Notes under the pieces: model-generated
What the model was told of the DNA's origin: nothing
Databases searched by the model: none
Seen by the model: the letters and a program-made list of their open reading frames with translations, nothing else
Translations under genes and position numbers: made by a program
Assembly: GCA_009809945.1 (NCBI GenBank)
Contig: WTPW01000083.1
Location: forward strand, 479,263 to 543,262
Length of the DNA: 64,000 nucleotides
Reading direction: 5' to 3'
DNA from: Gigaspora margarita
Lineage: Eukaryota; Glomeromycota; Glomeromycetes; Diversisporales; Gigasporaceae
Part shown: piece after piece, positions 20,969 to 31,401 of the stretch
Layout: the number at the start of each line of letters is the position of its first letter
How positions within the stretch are numbered: position 1 is the stretch's first letter

Positions 20969-22739
20969 CTATTGACTCTGACCGGATAAAACCTTTTCAA
21001 CATTATCATGTCTTTTTATAAATCTAACCTTATAATCTTCAGGCCAAACAGTAAGACCATTGCATATTTTATCTAAATTAGTTGGTATTGGCTTACCATC
21101 TTTACTTAATGTTGATGCATTTTCTATTTTAAAACACCAGAGAAGGCGAGAAACTACTAATAAAAGTTCTCTCTCAGCCTATTTTTTAAGAAATAACAAT
21201 AAATTAAAAAATTAATGAAATAATTATTTTAAAATATATATTATACATGCCATATGAATTCCAGCGCAAAGCCTTCTTCCAGCTCCAAATCCAAAATGAT
21301 CTCTATTTTCGTAATTTCCATTTGCTAAAGCTGCGCTTGCTTTCATTAAATCCTAAAAATCGCTCAGGTTTAAATTCTTTTGGATTTTCATATCTTTTCT
21401 CATCCATATGAATTCGATATTGATTTAAAACCACCACAGAATTTGCAGGAATATGATATCCGTTATATTCGTCATCTTCTTAATTGGCATGAGGTATACC
21501 AAGATAATGCGGACCACAATATCTTTGACCTTCTTTAATTATAGCACGTATATAAGGAATATTTTTTTCATCAGAAACTTCAGGTATACGAAATTGACCA
21601 ATTACTTGATCAAGTTCTTGATGAGCTTTAGATTGAATATGAGGATTGTTAGCCAACGTAGCAGTAAGCCATGTTAATAATTTAAGGTCATGTTGAAAAA
21701 AACTTTTTATAATATTTACAGTTCCAGCAGTAAAAATCGTATTAGTTAGAAAAACAACGTCTAGATCATCAAGGATTCCTTCATCCTTTTTGCGAAGTAA
21801 TTCTCTTATAATACATGATTTCTTCTCTTTATCATCTATACTTCCTTGAACATTCTTCTAAAAAAACTTCAATGTTATCGGCATTCTCTTTCATTGCATT
21901 AAGTAATTTAGTGTTTGGAAACCATTTCAATATTGAAAAAAATTCCGATAATCTATTTGTTATTTTGTCGAGTTCTAAATGTGTTCCCATTAAATTTTCA
22001 AATTCTCTATAAAATGGGTCATCAACACTGTCCGTACGTTTGTTTAAACATAAGAGAGATATAATATTTAAAGTCGTATGTTGAAAAAAATATTTAGGAT
22101 AAAAACCATCTTTCGTTTTTGCTGATGCTTGACAAAGGTTTTTCATAAGTATACGAAATTCATCATCTAGTAATCAGAGTTTTCCTTTACACTGCGTTGA
22201 CCCAAAACACTGTGCACTATTTTTTAAAATAGAATTTTAAATCGGCAATGGGAATTCATGTCATGAAAATATCAATACTTTCAAGTACTTACTAATAGAT
22301 TAATCTTTCTATATCTCTCATTATATGGGTTACCAGTATAACCTTTTCCTTTGGTCAATACTTTAAAAGTATAATGACTTGCCACACGAGATGAATATTT
22401 TGCACCACCTATAATTAAAACAAATAACCCCCAAGAATAATTTAATTAATTCAATTACTAACTAAACTGTTAATATATAATAAGTTAGTATAAGAATTTA
22501 AATTAACTTACGCTTTTGTAAAAGTTTACCAACGATCTTATCACTAGTCAATATAATCCAATTTTGTTGACCCAATTGTACACTATAAATGCTTCTCGCC
22601 CATTCTGTAAATCTATTTTTGATTAAAAATTATTAATAATTATATAATAATTAAGTTATTCAATTATAATAATAATATTATTATTATATGTTTTTTTCTT
22701 ACTTCTTATGTGGTTCATTTCCAATTTGGAAAAAATGAC
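20969..22739 (-). pseudogene. Cytochrome P450 monooxygenase remnant
   Basis: P450 pieces read in order on the minus strand: GHFFQIGNEPHKK (from 22739), RFTEWARSIYSVQLGQQNW (about 22610-22510), GGAKYSSRVASHYTFKVL (about 22410-22300), a central part from about 22200 to 21840, then IKEGQRYCGPHYLGIPH with the ExxR residues, FKPERF, and the haem loop FGFGAGRRLCAG with its Cys, ending at TAG 20969-20971. The N-terminal membrane anchor is absent. Defects: reading-frame shifts near 21845 and 21355 and an in-frame TAA near 21480, so it is decayed unless these are sequence errors. Short introns separate the pieces. Same strand as the ligase gene, about 1.8 kb away. CYP family not assigned. Confidence 0.85.
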
Positions 22740-22925
22740 CTACAAAAACACATTTTTTTTTAAAAAATAATTTCAAATCGTAACGGTAATATAAATACGT
22801 ATATACACGTATAACAGATAAGGCAATTTGGGTCACGTAATTTGCCTAAATAATGTTTTTATTTCACTCATTATAAATAATACTGGGCATCATTTATAAG
22901 TAGCCGCATAGAAATAAAATTTTAC
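22740..22925. other. Short spacer upstream of the P450 remnant
   Basis: AT-rich; no anchor exon for the P450 could be recognised here before the tandem repeats begin at 22926. Confidence 0.5.
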
Positions 22926-23043
22926 CAGGAACGGAGTGATATGTAATATCACGAAGTATATACCAGGAACGGAGTGATATGTAATATCACGAAGTATATG
23001 GTTACTATACCAGGAACGGAGTGATATTGAAAATTTCACGAAG
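22926..23043 (+). repeat. Three tandem ACCAGGAACG units
   Basis: ACCAGGAACGGAGTGATATG starts units near 22926, 22967 and 23010 (about 38-43 bp apart). Each holds the small palindrome TGATATGTAATATCA (altered in the third) and CACGAAGTATATG. The decamer also occurs inverted at about 15163 and 15197. Confidence 0.85.
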
Positions 23044-23054
23044 TGTATGGTTAT

Positions 23055-23140
23055 ACGGCAAACATATTATTGGATTATGCATGAGGCGAAGCAAAGGTGT
23101 GAATGCATATTGAGAGCATCGCATGTTGCACCTTCGCATC
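23055..23140. repeat. GGCGAAGCAAAGGTG block, copy 1
   Basis: About 95 bases beginning ATATTATTGGATTATGCATG and containing CGCATGTTGCACCTTCGC also occur at about 33580-33665. Its two halves are partly inverted (GAAGCAAAGGTG against CACCTTC), so it can fold. Possibly an element end. Confidence 0.6.
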
Positions 23141-23409
23141 TGTTGTAACACTTGCTTCCATCGTTGTGTGTTCAAGATATATCTTGATTAATGATTCTGG
23201 CTTATTAATTCTATTGTCTTTATTCCGATTATAAAAAAATATTGCTGATCTTAATTGCATTCTATTTATGGAATAAGATTCTAAGATCTAATTTCTATTT
23301 CTGTATTATTGATTTTTGAAATACCTGTCGTTATCTATGACATGTTATAAATGAGTAAGAAAAAAACAATTGAGTATCAAGTGTAAATTTAATTTTTATT
23401 ATGATAATA

Positions 23410-23755
23410 CGATCGACATTAATGATAGATATTATAGATAAGAGAAGGAATGAAAATTTACGCAAAATTAAGTTATCGATGTTATCGAATTAGTTATGAT
23501 GATCAACATTAATTATAGATATATAGATAAGAAAAGGAATGAAAATTTAAAATAAAATTAGTATCGATGATCGGATTAGTTGGATCTACAATTTGCATAC
23601 TTTTTTTTTTGAGTCTTGCAAATCTTTGAATACAACATAGATGCCATGGCATTTATCAAAAATTAGTATCGATGTTATCGGATTAGTTGGATCTACAATT
23701 TGCATACTTTTTTTTTTTGAGTCTTGCAAATCTTTGAATACAACATAGATGCCAT
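23410..23755 (+). repeat. Nested tandem duplications
   Basis: A unit of about 106 bp (ATTAGTATCGATG ... TTGCATACTTTTTTTTTTTG ... CAACATAGATGCCAT) is present twice between about 23560 and 23755, almost identical. Just before it, a second duplicated phrase (TATAGATAAGARAAGGAATG ... AAAATTTA) occurs at about 23430 and 23525. Near identity points to recent duplication or array collapse. Confidence 0.8.
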
Positions 23756-24639
23756 TTTTATATTAGACGTTTTTATAGTAAAGTACAAATGTAATATAGT
23801 ATAGTAGCAATAAAGAAATAATAAACAAGTATTATATCATTGAAAAGGTGGATTAGCTAATTCTGATTATCAGATCAATATTTACCAATTCTTATTAATG
23901 CATTATTGTACGGGTCTTATGTAACAACCCGTGCTTTTTTACTCATTATTACTGCTCGATCAGATGACTTTATTGACATAGATAAAGAACATATGGGAAT
24001 TCGGTTCGCTATCATTACAGGATTCACTTGAAAACAACTAGGCAACATCTGTACTCAATACCTGCTAATTCACCATAACTGAAAACAATCCACCTTACCA
24101 AAACTCGCCTATATCCTTTTACAACTAGCTACGAACTATTTATTACACCCACCCAAAGGTGTCTTTATCCGGTGAAGTCTATATAGCAGCAAAAAGAATC
24201 GGGATTGTACTATTTAAAGCGGGGGTCCTTGTGCTAATATAGCCGCAGAGCCCAAACACTATAACAATACAAAAAGATCCTTGCACTGCAACAGCAGCTG
24301 TAGAGCCTTTCACACTAAAAATTGGGTCTTTGCGCTGCAATTACAGCCACTGGGGAAGGGCGGGACGAAAGAGCCAGCCTTCTACTAGGTGAGCAATAGC
24401 GAAGAGAAAAATAACCCTTCTTAATCAGGAACAATGCTCAAATACCCCTTCCGCCCTATCATTGTACATGCATCAAATAACTTGCCCAATTGCTAAAATT
24501 CATAGAAAGCACATGCAATTACGATGCAAATCAAGAAATATCTGCACAATCTATAAAAGGCTAAATCAACAAAAATTATATGATCAACAAAATCATCTAA
24601 TCTTGCAATAATTATCGTGATCGTTTGTCACAGATTTTA

Positions 24640-24845
24640 TCGGATCTAGGTCGGCGTTTAGCCCAAGTTGTTAGCAGATTCTATAGCAAAATTATCAGTT
24701 GGGCATTTTTTACTTAATGAATGGACATGATTTATTAGTAAAATTTTTTATGATCTTGGGGCAAAATTGATCAATTCCGATCCAGCCGAACATGGTTCTG
24801 ATGCACTCCGAAGTATTCCGACCCACAATTTTGGGGGTCACCCTG
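24640..24845. mobile_element. MITE-A (Tc1/mariner-like), copy 1, left end lost
   Basis: The right end ATTTTGGGGGTCACCCTG is followed by TA. The interior shares TATAGCAAAATTATCAG, GGGCATTTTTTACTTAATGA and TTTATTAGTAAAATTTTT with the other four copies (24871, 43720, 44030, 50331). Confidence 0.7.
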
Positions 24846-24870
24846 TATGAGTTGTTTGTCACGAATTTTA

Positions 24871-25100
24871 CAGGAGGATCCCTAAATTTCCGGGTCGGAA
24901 TGGCCGGAATGCGTCGTGGTTAGGGTCGGTTTAGGGTTAGGGTTAGCTATTCGGTTAACAGGAACTATAGTAAAATTATCAGCTGGGCATTTTTTACTTA
25001 ATGAACGACTATGGTTTCATTAGTAAAATTCTTAGTGATCGTGGGCAAAATTGATAAATTCCGGCCTATCCTACCAATGTTCCGATGCATTCCGACTCAC
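24871..25100. mobile_element. MITE-A, copy 2, right end truncated
   Basis: The left end CAGGAGGATCCCTAAATTTC follows TA. The interior contains GTTTAGGGTTAGGGTTAGC and TATAGTAAAATTATCAG. The right end stops at TGCATTCCGACTCAC without the terminal CCTG. Confidence 0.7.
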
Positions 25101-25259
25101 TTCGTTGACAAGCTTCTCATTTATTGATACTTGTTTAAAAACAACCAAATCAGAACACTCATATTTTATAAAAATATGAAAGTGTCCCGATTTAATTATT
25201 TTATTTTTATTATTAAAGTGTTTGCCTTCACATTTTTAAAAATGTTAGGACATTCGCGT

Positions 25260-25640
25260 CATTAGGTCTTTTTTAAATTTTTATTGGATAATAGCATTAA
25301 TTAGTTTTCGCTTTTTTTTAAATTGTCTTGGAAAGATCTGTTTGGCATTATTAGATTTCGTTTCTTTAAATTTTATTAGGTAGAATCGCATCCTGTATTT
25401 TTGCATTTTTGTTTTTTTTTTCTTAAATTTTTATTCAACAAGCGATACATGATATCTTCGCTTTCTTTAAAATTCTTTATTTATTGGATTTTTGTCTTTT
25501 TTTTGTAAATTTTTATTGGACAAGTCATACATTAATAGATATTCTCCTTTAATATTCGCTTTCTTTAAATTTTTTATTAGACAGATTCATATTTTTATTA
25601 AAATTTTTTTGCCCGGATTACAAGTTATTAAGTTTTTGCT
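25260..25640 (+). repeat. Degenerate minisatellite TTCGCTTTCTTTAAATTTTT
   Basis: About six diverged units of 55-75 bp, each with a TTTCGCTTTCTTT-like start, AAATTTTTATT and GGACAAG or similar. A related unit appears at about 28320. The small reading frame across it is low-complexity. Confidence 0.65.
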
Positions 25641-25989
25641 TTCTAATTATACCAAATTTAGAGATAGGAAAAATGCGCATTTTATAATAAAATGCGCATG
25701 ATATATAAAATGCGTATGATAAAAAATTTTTTTAATTTTTATCTTTATTATTGATTATACATTTAAATAAAGATACTACATATTGATTCTGAATCAGATT
25801 TTGCCTACATATATAAATTTTTACAAATTAGCTAATTGTAAACTTTATCGTTGCTTATCTTTTATATAATTTGAGAATATACTAGCACCTGACCTGTGGA
25901 ACTGCTACGGGAGTTTTGTAAAACACTTTAAAATCTGTAAATTCTCATTATAAATATGCTAAGTTAGTTTGCATTGGATCGTCACAAAA
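25641..25989. other. AT-rich spacer
   Basis: Short TGCGCAT repeats near 25675-25715; otherwise nothing recognised. Confidence 0.5.
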
Positions 25990-26528
25990 AATTCTGTTAT
26001 TGAACATACTATTCTATTAACTACAGTATGGTTAAGGTTGGTTTGCATTAAAATTATAGCATGCAAATAATTATATGTCGCAATAATTACAGATTTAAAT
26101 AGTATTGTCATCTTAATTTAAATTTTCTCACAGTCTGATTACGGTCTTTGAATCTAGCAAATTAGTGCAATTGAATTTTTTTTATTATTCTCATTATTAA
26201 GCAGCCCAATTACTGTTTATAATATACTCACATATGAAATTAGTAGATATTTTTGTGCAGACAGGCATTTGTGACTGCGGGATAATTTTATTTTGTTTTG
26301 ATTGATTCCCTTACAATGTCATTTTTTGCGAGTACAGAATTTGTATTAGTACTCACCGACACATTTCTTCACAATTATATTATCTCATATCAATTGTTAA
26401 TGAATTTGAATTGTGATGACATTCTTAATTATAACTTGCTCATCGATATATTAGTCTTAACATTTTTATCACAGGTTATATAACCAATCAAAAGGCGTTA
26501 AAGCACAATAACTTGATTATATTACTAT

Positions 26529-27218
26529 TGTGACTATCGGTTGGGAGAGCAATGATGGATATCGGTCCAAATTTAGCTCCGATGGTTCACTTGGGTTTAA
26601 ATTTATAATAATAGTACACGGGTTTATGATGTCACGAGAATATAGTAATCTTGGTCGGAATTATCACTTATGTAATTAATCAAGCATTTGGGGTAATTTA
26701 TTATAATAACATTAATAAAGACGAAACTAAAACAATATAACAATAAAATAATAAAGATAAATAAAACTAAACTAAAATCTGATTATTATTAAAACTATCT
26801 AATCAAGTCATTCTAATCTAAATCATATTCTTGAGACAAGTCTGCCTAAATTGTAGTAGCGCAAAAACTCAGGCTTTAAATACTTTTTGAGGTATTAAGA
26901 ACTACTGCGCTATCTTTAATGACATGATTTACAGCCTTATTATTTACTCACAATTTGCTCACAATCTCGCTCTCGATACTGCTCACAATTGCTCACAATA
27001 AACTCACAATTTTGTATGTCAATATTTACTTACAATTCCCAGAACCAGGGGTCAACAATAACCCGTTTATACAACAAACAAGCATCAGGTATAAATCTAT
27101 ATCTCTAAGCCTTCGCCACAACTAAGGTCCTTGTAATTTCAGATAGCTTGAATCACTGGAGTCTTCTGGTGTTACCATTTCGTATTTAAGTCACAGGTTA
27201 AAAATTTTAACCGTGACA
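26529..27218. mobile_element. Solo LTR fossil, 690 bp, 4-bp TSD CTAT
   Basis: Begins TGTGACTATCGG, ends TTTTAACCGTGACA, flanked by CTAT on both sides. The D copy at 38705 reads straight through TTGCTATATTAG. TG...CA ends and a short target duplication identify an LTR; the CCGTGACA style suggests Ty3/Gypsy. No internal region remains. Repeated CTCACAATT phrases lie at about 26950-27015. Confidence 0.75.
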
Positions 27219-27420
27219 CTATATTAGTTTTAGCACATTGATTACCTTTTGAACATAACCATGATTTTATTGTTGGTAGATTGACATAAAACTACGAATT
27301 GCTAAGAAAATTAGTTGATTATCAGATAATCTGGGCGGCAAAAAATTTCGACCAAAAATTCTAGAAATCAATCATCTAAAAATTTGGTTTAATGTAATTT
27401 TTTTTTTTGAAAATTACTAC

Positions 27421-27656
27421 TTATTGCCAGTGGTGATCATCACCAGTGATTAAGAAAAATTAATAAAAGTTTTTTGCCAAAATAAAAATTAAAATTTGAT
27501 TAATATTAGAGTTAGGGTAAGAACTGGGATGGGGCAGGGGCATAGTTTATACAAAATTTTACGAGAAATTTTTTTTGTTAGAGCCTCAAAGGTGATTTCA
27601 TAGACAAAATTTAAAGATACAAAATATTCATTGGTGATGATCACCACTGGCGATAA
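27421..27656. mobile_element. MITE with TTATTGCCAGTGGTGATCAT ends
   Basis: 236 bp. The left end and the inverse of the right end share TTATYGCCAGTGGTGATCAT and CACCARTGA. The core carries GAGTTAGGGTAAG and TTTTTTTTGTTAGAGC...GGTGATTTCATAGACAAAAT, nearly the same core as the unrelated-ended MITE at 7150. Target duplication not clear. Confidence 0.75.
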
Positions 27657-27935
27657 ATAGCAAACTTCTTTTTTTTTATATTTACTAATATATTCACTAT
27701 TTTTTTTTATTAATCTTATGTTTTATCTATCGTGGCACATTTATTGTTCTTGCACTTGTTCTTGCATTTGCACTTATTCTTGCACTTATTATTGAACTTA
27801 AGAGCATTATACAAACTGTTTTCAAATTCATGAACTTTTTTTAGCCCAAAATAGTTTGTAAATATTAAGCAATCAAACAACAAAAGTAAATTTGGCAAAT
27901 TCACATTTCACCATTTGTGTTGTTTAAGGGTGTTA

Positions 27936-28985
27936 ATAAGGTATTAAAATGATATAATAATTACTCAAATGTTATAATAATTACTTGACCAATAATCATC
28001 ATAATCATCTTACATATTTCTGGTAGTTTTCCCACATGTAGGTCACATTTTTCAGATATGACCAAACAAAAATGTTAAAGCAAACAGACCCAGAATTGAA
28101 GTATATAAATAGATTAGAATGTTAATTGCACTTATATTTAATTTTTCAATATACAATTTTGATGAGATAAAATGTACATAATTCGGAAACATGCACATTA
28201 ATGCATATTCATGTGCATGATTGAGGAATCATGTGCACGCATAAAACCCATCTCTAACCAGATTATATGTTATTTTGTTTTACTTTTTTTATATAATTTT
28301 TATTGAATGAGGCTATTTTATTAAATTTTCACTTTCTTTAAAACTTTTGGATAGGGTTATACATGATTATGTTTTTGCCTTTATTTTAGATTTATTTCTT
28401 CATTTTTTTTTAAAAATAAAATTGAAAAGCATAGCTGCACTTGGTCATGTGATTGGAATAATTCTGGACAGCTAAAGGTGCCAGAAATGAATTCAATTAA
28501 AGAACTTTAAGTCTGCAAAATACATTGAATTAGTAATTTTAAGTAATTGGTAATTTTAATTAATTTGAACTAAAATGATAAGATACTCCTGGAAGATTAG
28601 CAAATGAGATTGTACCAGGTATTATCATAATGGTAGAGTGAGTGAGAAGCAGCATCAGCTGGTGATTTCCTGCCTGCTCAAAGCAGGCCTGCTGTTAAAT
28701 AGTAAAATAGCAGAATCAGGAGATACAGTGTGGCCCTATAACAAATTGCAGCATGAAATGATACTGCAATACATGGGAAAGTTTGGATATGGAACCACAC
28801 GAACCTGCACGTAAATCTATACAAGACAATGTATGGGAAAGCACATTTACAGCATGTAATAAGGCACGAATTCTGTGTAATATTGCATGTAATAACATGC
28901 AATTTTATGTGTTTTCACATGCATTGTCCCATGCATGTATAACATATAATAGTATATATTCATACATATATACATAATAAATATT
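27936..28985. other. Gene-free AT-rich region with TGCATG clusters
   Basis: 28150-28250 and 28850-28945 are dense in CATGCAC/ATGCATG words. GCCTGCTCAAAGCAGGC near 28672 is a perfect short palindrome. Overlapping small frames on both strands at 28680-28980 have no recognisable domain. Confidence 0.5.
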
Positions 28986-28989
28986 GTAT

Positions 28990-29115
28990 ATGCATTATTT
29001 TATTAACTATTTTATTAACTAAATTTTATGATTTTATTAGCTAAATTTTATAAGTTTTATTAACTAAATTTTGTATTTTATTAATTAATTTTAATTATTT
29101 TATTAATTAAATTTT
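28990..29115 (+). repeat. TTTTATTAACTAAATTTTAT tandem
   Basis: About five diverged units of 22-30 bp. Confidence 0.7.
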
Positions 29116-29929
29116 ATAATACAAATACTTTAATAATTTACATGCTGAATAAGAAAATACTTCCCTATCCCTAACCTGAAAATAGCTATCTAATTCTATT
29201 ATACTAACTCAACCCTAACTTTTATCTAACCCTAAACTACTGTATTATAGCACAATATGACAAACTAAAATAAGTGAAACTCCAGAAATGAACCCAAAAT
29301 TGTGCCATAAAACCTATTCAAATGATGAATTCACATCACCAAATACAATATACTTGTACCAGGGCCAGAAAAACTCCAAAACTGCATCACCAATGACGAC
29401 ACTAGCGACAAGACTATTATTTTTTTAAAAAAACAATAGCAGTTAAACACATAAGTGGGTCAATCTACGAAAAACCCACTACACTAAAAAATGAACAAGA
29501 ATGCGATACAAGTAATAAAACTACTACCTTCAAAAAAAACAAGGTAATCCAATAACAACTTCAGTGACGAGACTTTCTTCTTAAAAAGCCACCACAATGA
29601 AAGAGCAAACAAGAATGCGACGAAATCAGTAATTCCAAAAGTGGTGACTCCAAAGACAACTCCAGCAATAATGACTTCAATGACGATTCCAGCAATGACA
29701 ACTCCAGTAATGAGACTACTGCCTAAAAAAAATAAAGATTAGTTAGATATGTACACAGGTCAAACTAAGAGAAAGTGAAAGCAAAGAAAAAAAAGATTAT
29801 CAATGATTATCAATAATCATTGTTTATATATTGCACATAACCTGTGACATGTCATATAATGGGGGCTGACAAGAACATTTATCCTAATAAAAATTTATAA
29901 ATAAAAAAAAAGCAAATAATTATTTGCTT
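29116..29929. other. Gene-free region with CTCCAGCAATGAC repeats
   Basis: 29160-29240 has irregular CCCTAACC phrases. 29350-29740 is A-rich with loosely repeated words such as GACAACTCCAGCAATGAC, ACAAGAATGCGA and GAGACTACT. No long frame. Confidence 0.5.
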
Positions 29930-30530
29930 AATTTGTGCATATCAATGCATGGAAATTATTATTAAGGGCAAAAAAAAAACAAAAAAACAACAAAATGAAT
30001 ATTTTTGTGCACATTAATGCATGAAATTTATAATCCTTAAGAATCTTAACAATCATTATGTTAATGCATGGAATTATGATTGTTAAGGATCTTAACAATT
30101 ATCACGTTAGTATATGAAATTATAATTATTAAGGATCTTAACAATTGTAACAATTGTGATATCATGCACAAAAATTATAATCATTAAAAATCTTAACGAT
30201 TGTGATGATCATGATATTAATACATGAACATCATGTACAGAAATGATTGTTAAAATTGATCATTAAGGAATCTTAATGATTGTAATGATCGTGATGTGAG
30301 TGCACTGAAATTTTGATCATTAAGAATCTTAATGATTGTGCATGTCAGAGCACAAAAATTATGATTATGATCATTATGAATCTTAACGATTGTGCATATT
30401 AGTGCATGAAATTATGATCGTTAAGAAACTTAATGATTGTGCATGTCTGTGCACGAAAATTATGATCGTTAAGAATCTTAACGATTGTGCATGTTAGTGC
30501 ACAGAAATTATGTGATTATTTAAGATTAAT
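29930..30530 (+). repeat. Palindrome-bearing minisatellite
   Basis: About ten diverged units of roughly 48-60 bp; GATTGTGCATG recurs at 30334, 30388, 30435 and 30483. Each unit has two foldable parts: ATCGTTAAGA/TCTTAACGAT and TGCATGTTAGTGCA. A 142-codon frame starting at 30487 begins inside the last unit and has no domain; not supported as a gene. Confidence 0.8.
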
Positions 30531-31310
30531 ACACGTCAATATATGGATTAATACTATGCACAATAGTGCACAGATTTCAACTTTTTATATGATAAAGTGC
30601 ATTAAATTTTTTGCATCATCATTTTCTGTGCAGTTTCTGTGCAGTGATTATGAAACCTGTGCTTACCTGCATACAATTTTGTATTTATACATGCATTTTC
30701 ATGTATCGAGTTTTTATAGGGTGAGTGGGAAAAGTGGGTCAAGAAAATGCAAGTTAAATGAATTGGGTCCTTATGCGAGAGAGTCTGTAGAATTGATCAT
30801 TTCAGCAACCTTTTACATTAGTCATATAGTAGCTTTTTCACTGCATGAATTTAATAATATAACATTGTTTTCATTTACTGACCAATGCTTGATGCATGTA
30901 ACTGGACCAGGTTGAGCATGTGTCATATGTCCTTTGACCAATGCTCCTTGTCCTTTTAACTTTGCATGAATTTATGATCTAATGTTGATTTCATTTAACA
31001 ATCGATCTTTGATGCAAGTAATCAGGCTCACGTGTAGTATGTCCCCTTGCCAATGCCCTATCTTTACAATCTGTTGACCCTTGTCAATTTGCAGCTTATG
31101 AATGAGATTTTAATCATTAAATCTGTTTGAACTTTGATTTAATTATCTGATATTTTGCACAAAAGAATTAATAATTTAAATCATAGATTCTTTTTTATTT
31201 ACGCTATTATCTAATACATTTATTTATATTTCATGCCAATAATATTAAAATTGGCTTTTATTGAGCGTGAAGGCAACACACGGGTTGCTACGTCAGACCT
31301 GTACAATAAT
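30531..31310. other. Spacer with inverted family H end
   Basis: TTTGACCAATGCTCCTTG and related phrases are repeated at about 30880, 30930 and 31050. CACGGGTTGCTACGTCAGACC at about 31278-31299 is an inverted relative of the family H start. No supported gene. Confidence 0.45.
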
Positions 31311-31401
31311 ATAGTTATTATATAGGATTGTATAAATAACTAAATTTGCATGGCTAACCCATGCAAATTTAATTATTTTCTACAACCCATATAATAACTA
31401 T
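31311..31401. mobile_element. Small palindromic element, 91 bp
   Basis: ATAGTTATTATATAGGATTG ... TTTGCATGG and its inverse form about 43-bp arms around a 4-base centre. The same terminal motif occurs at 32934-33062. Confidence 0.75.

Larger units (their letters stand above)
23948..25115. mobile_element. 1.17-kb insertion in family H, unassigned
   Basis: CTCATT precedes and follows this segment, and the copy at 61045 is continuous, so it is an insertion. 24110-24480 has clearly higher GC than its surroundings and repeated phrases such as TTGCACTGCAACAGC / TTGCGCTGCAATTACAGCC. The right half contains two TA-flanked MITE-A copies. No open frame or inverted termini recognised. Confidence 0.5.
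23901..25250 (+). repeat. Dispersed family H copy, split by an insertion
   Basis: TTATTGTACGGGTCTTATGT ... CAACCCGTGCTTTTTTACTC opens here and at about 61045; inverted relatives lie at about 31295 and 33135. The copy is interrupted after CTCATT (23942-23947) and resumes at 25116 with CTCATTTATTGATACTTG and the hairpin CATATTTTATAAAAATATG near 25170. Confidence 0.7.
25990..27935 (+). repeat. Dispersed family D, copy 2 with two insertions
   Basis: The left end ACTACAGTATGGTTAAGGTT and the phrase AACCAATCAAAAGGCGTTAA match the D copies at 33785, 38600 and 42830. It is interrupted by a solo LTR (26529) and a MITE (27421). The right part has a run of CTTGTTCTTGCA hexamers at about 27735-27785, encoding only K/N/C repeats on the minus strand. 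Small frames here are not genes. Confidence 0.8.

Noticed and set aside
28678-28977. Three overlapping frames on both strands
   Set aside because: Mutually exclusive, no domain, TGCATG-rich repeat context.
29930-30530. CRISPR-like array
   Set aside because: Units diverge throughout, there are no constant repeats with unique spacers, and the host is eukaryotic.
30487-30915. 142-residue plus-strand frame, one of the longest outside the gene blocks
   Set aside because: It begins inside the hairpin minisatellite, has no domain and irregular composition; a chance opening is more likely.
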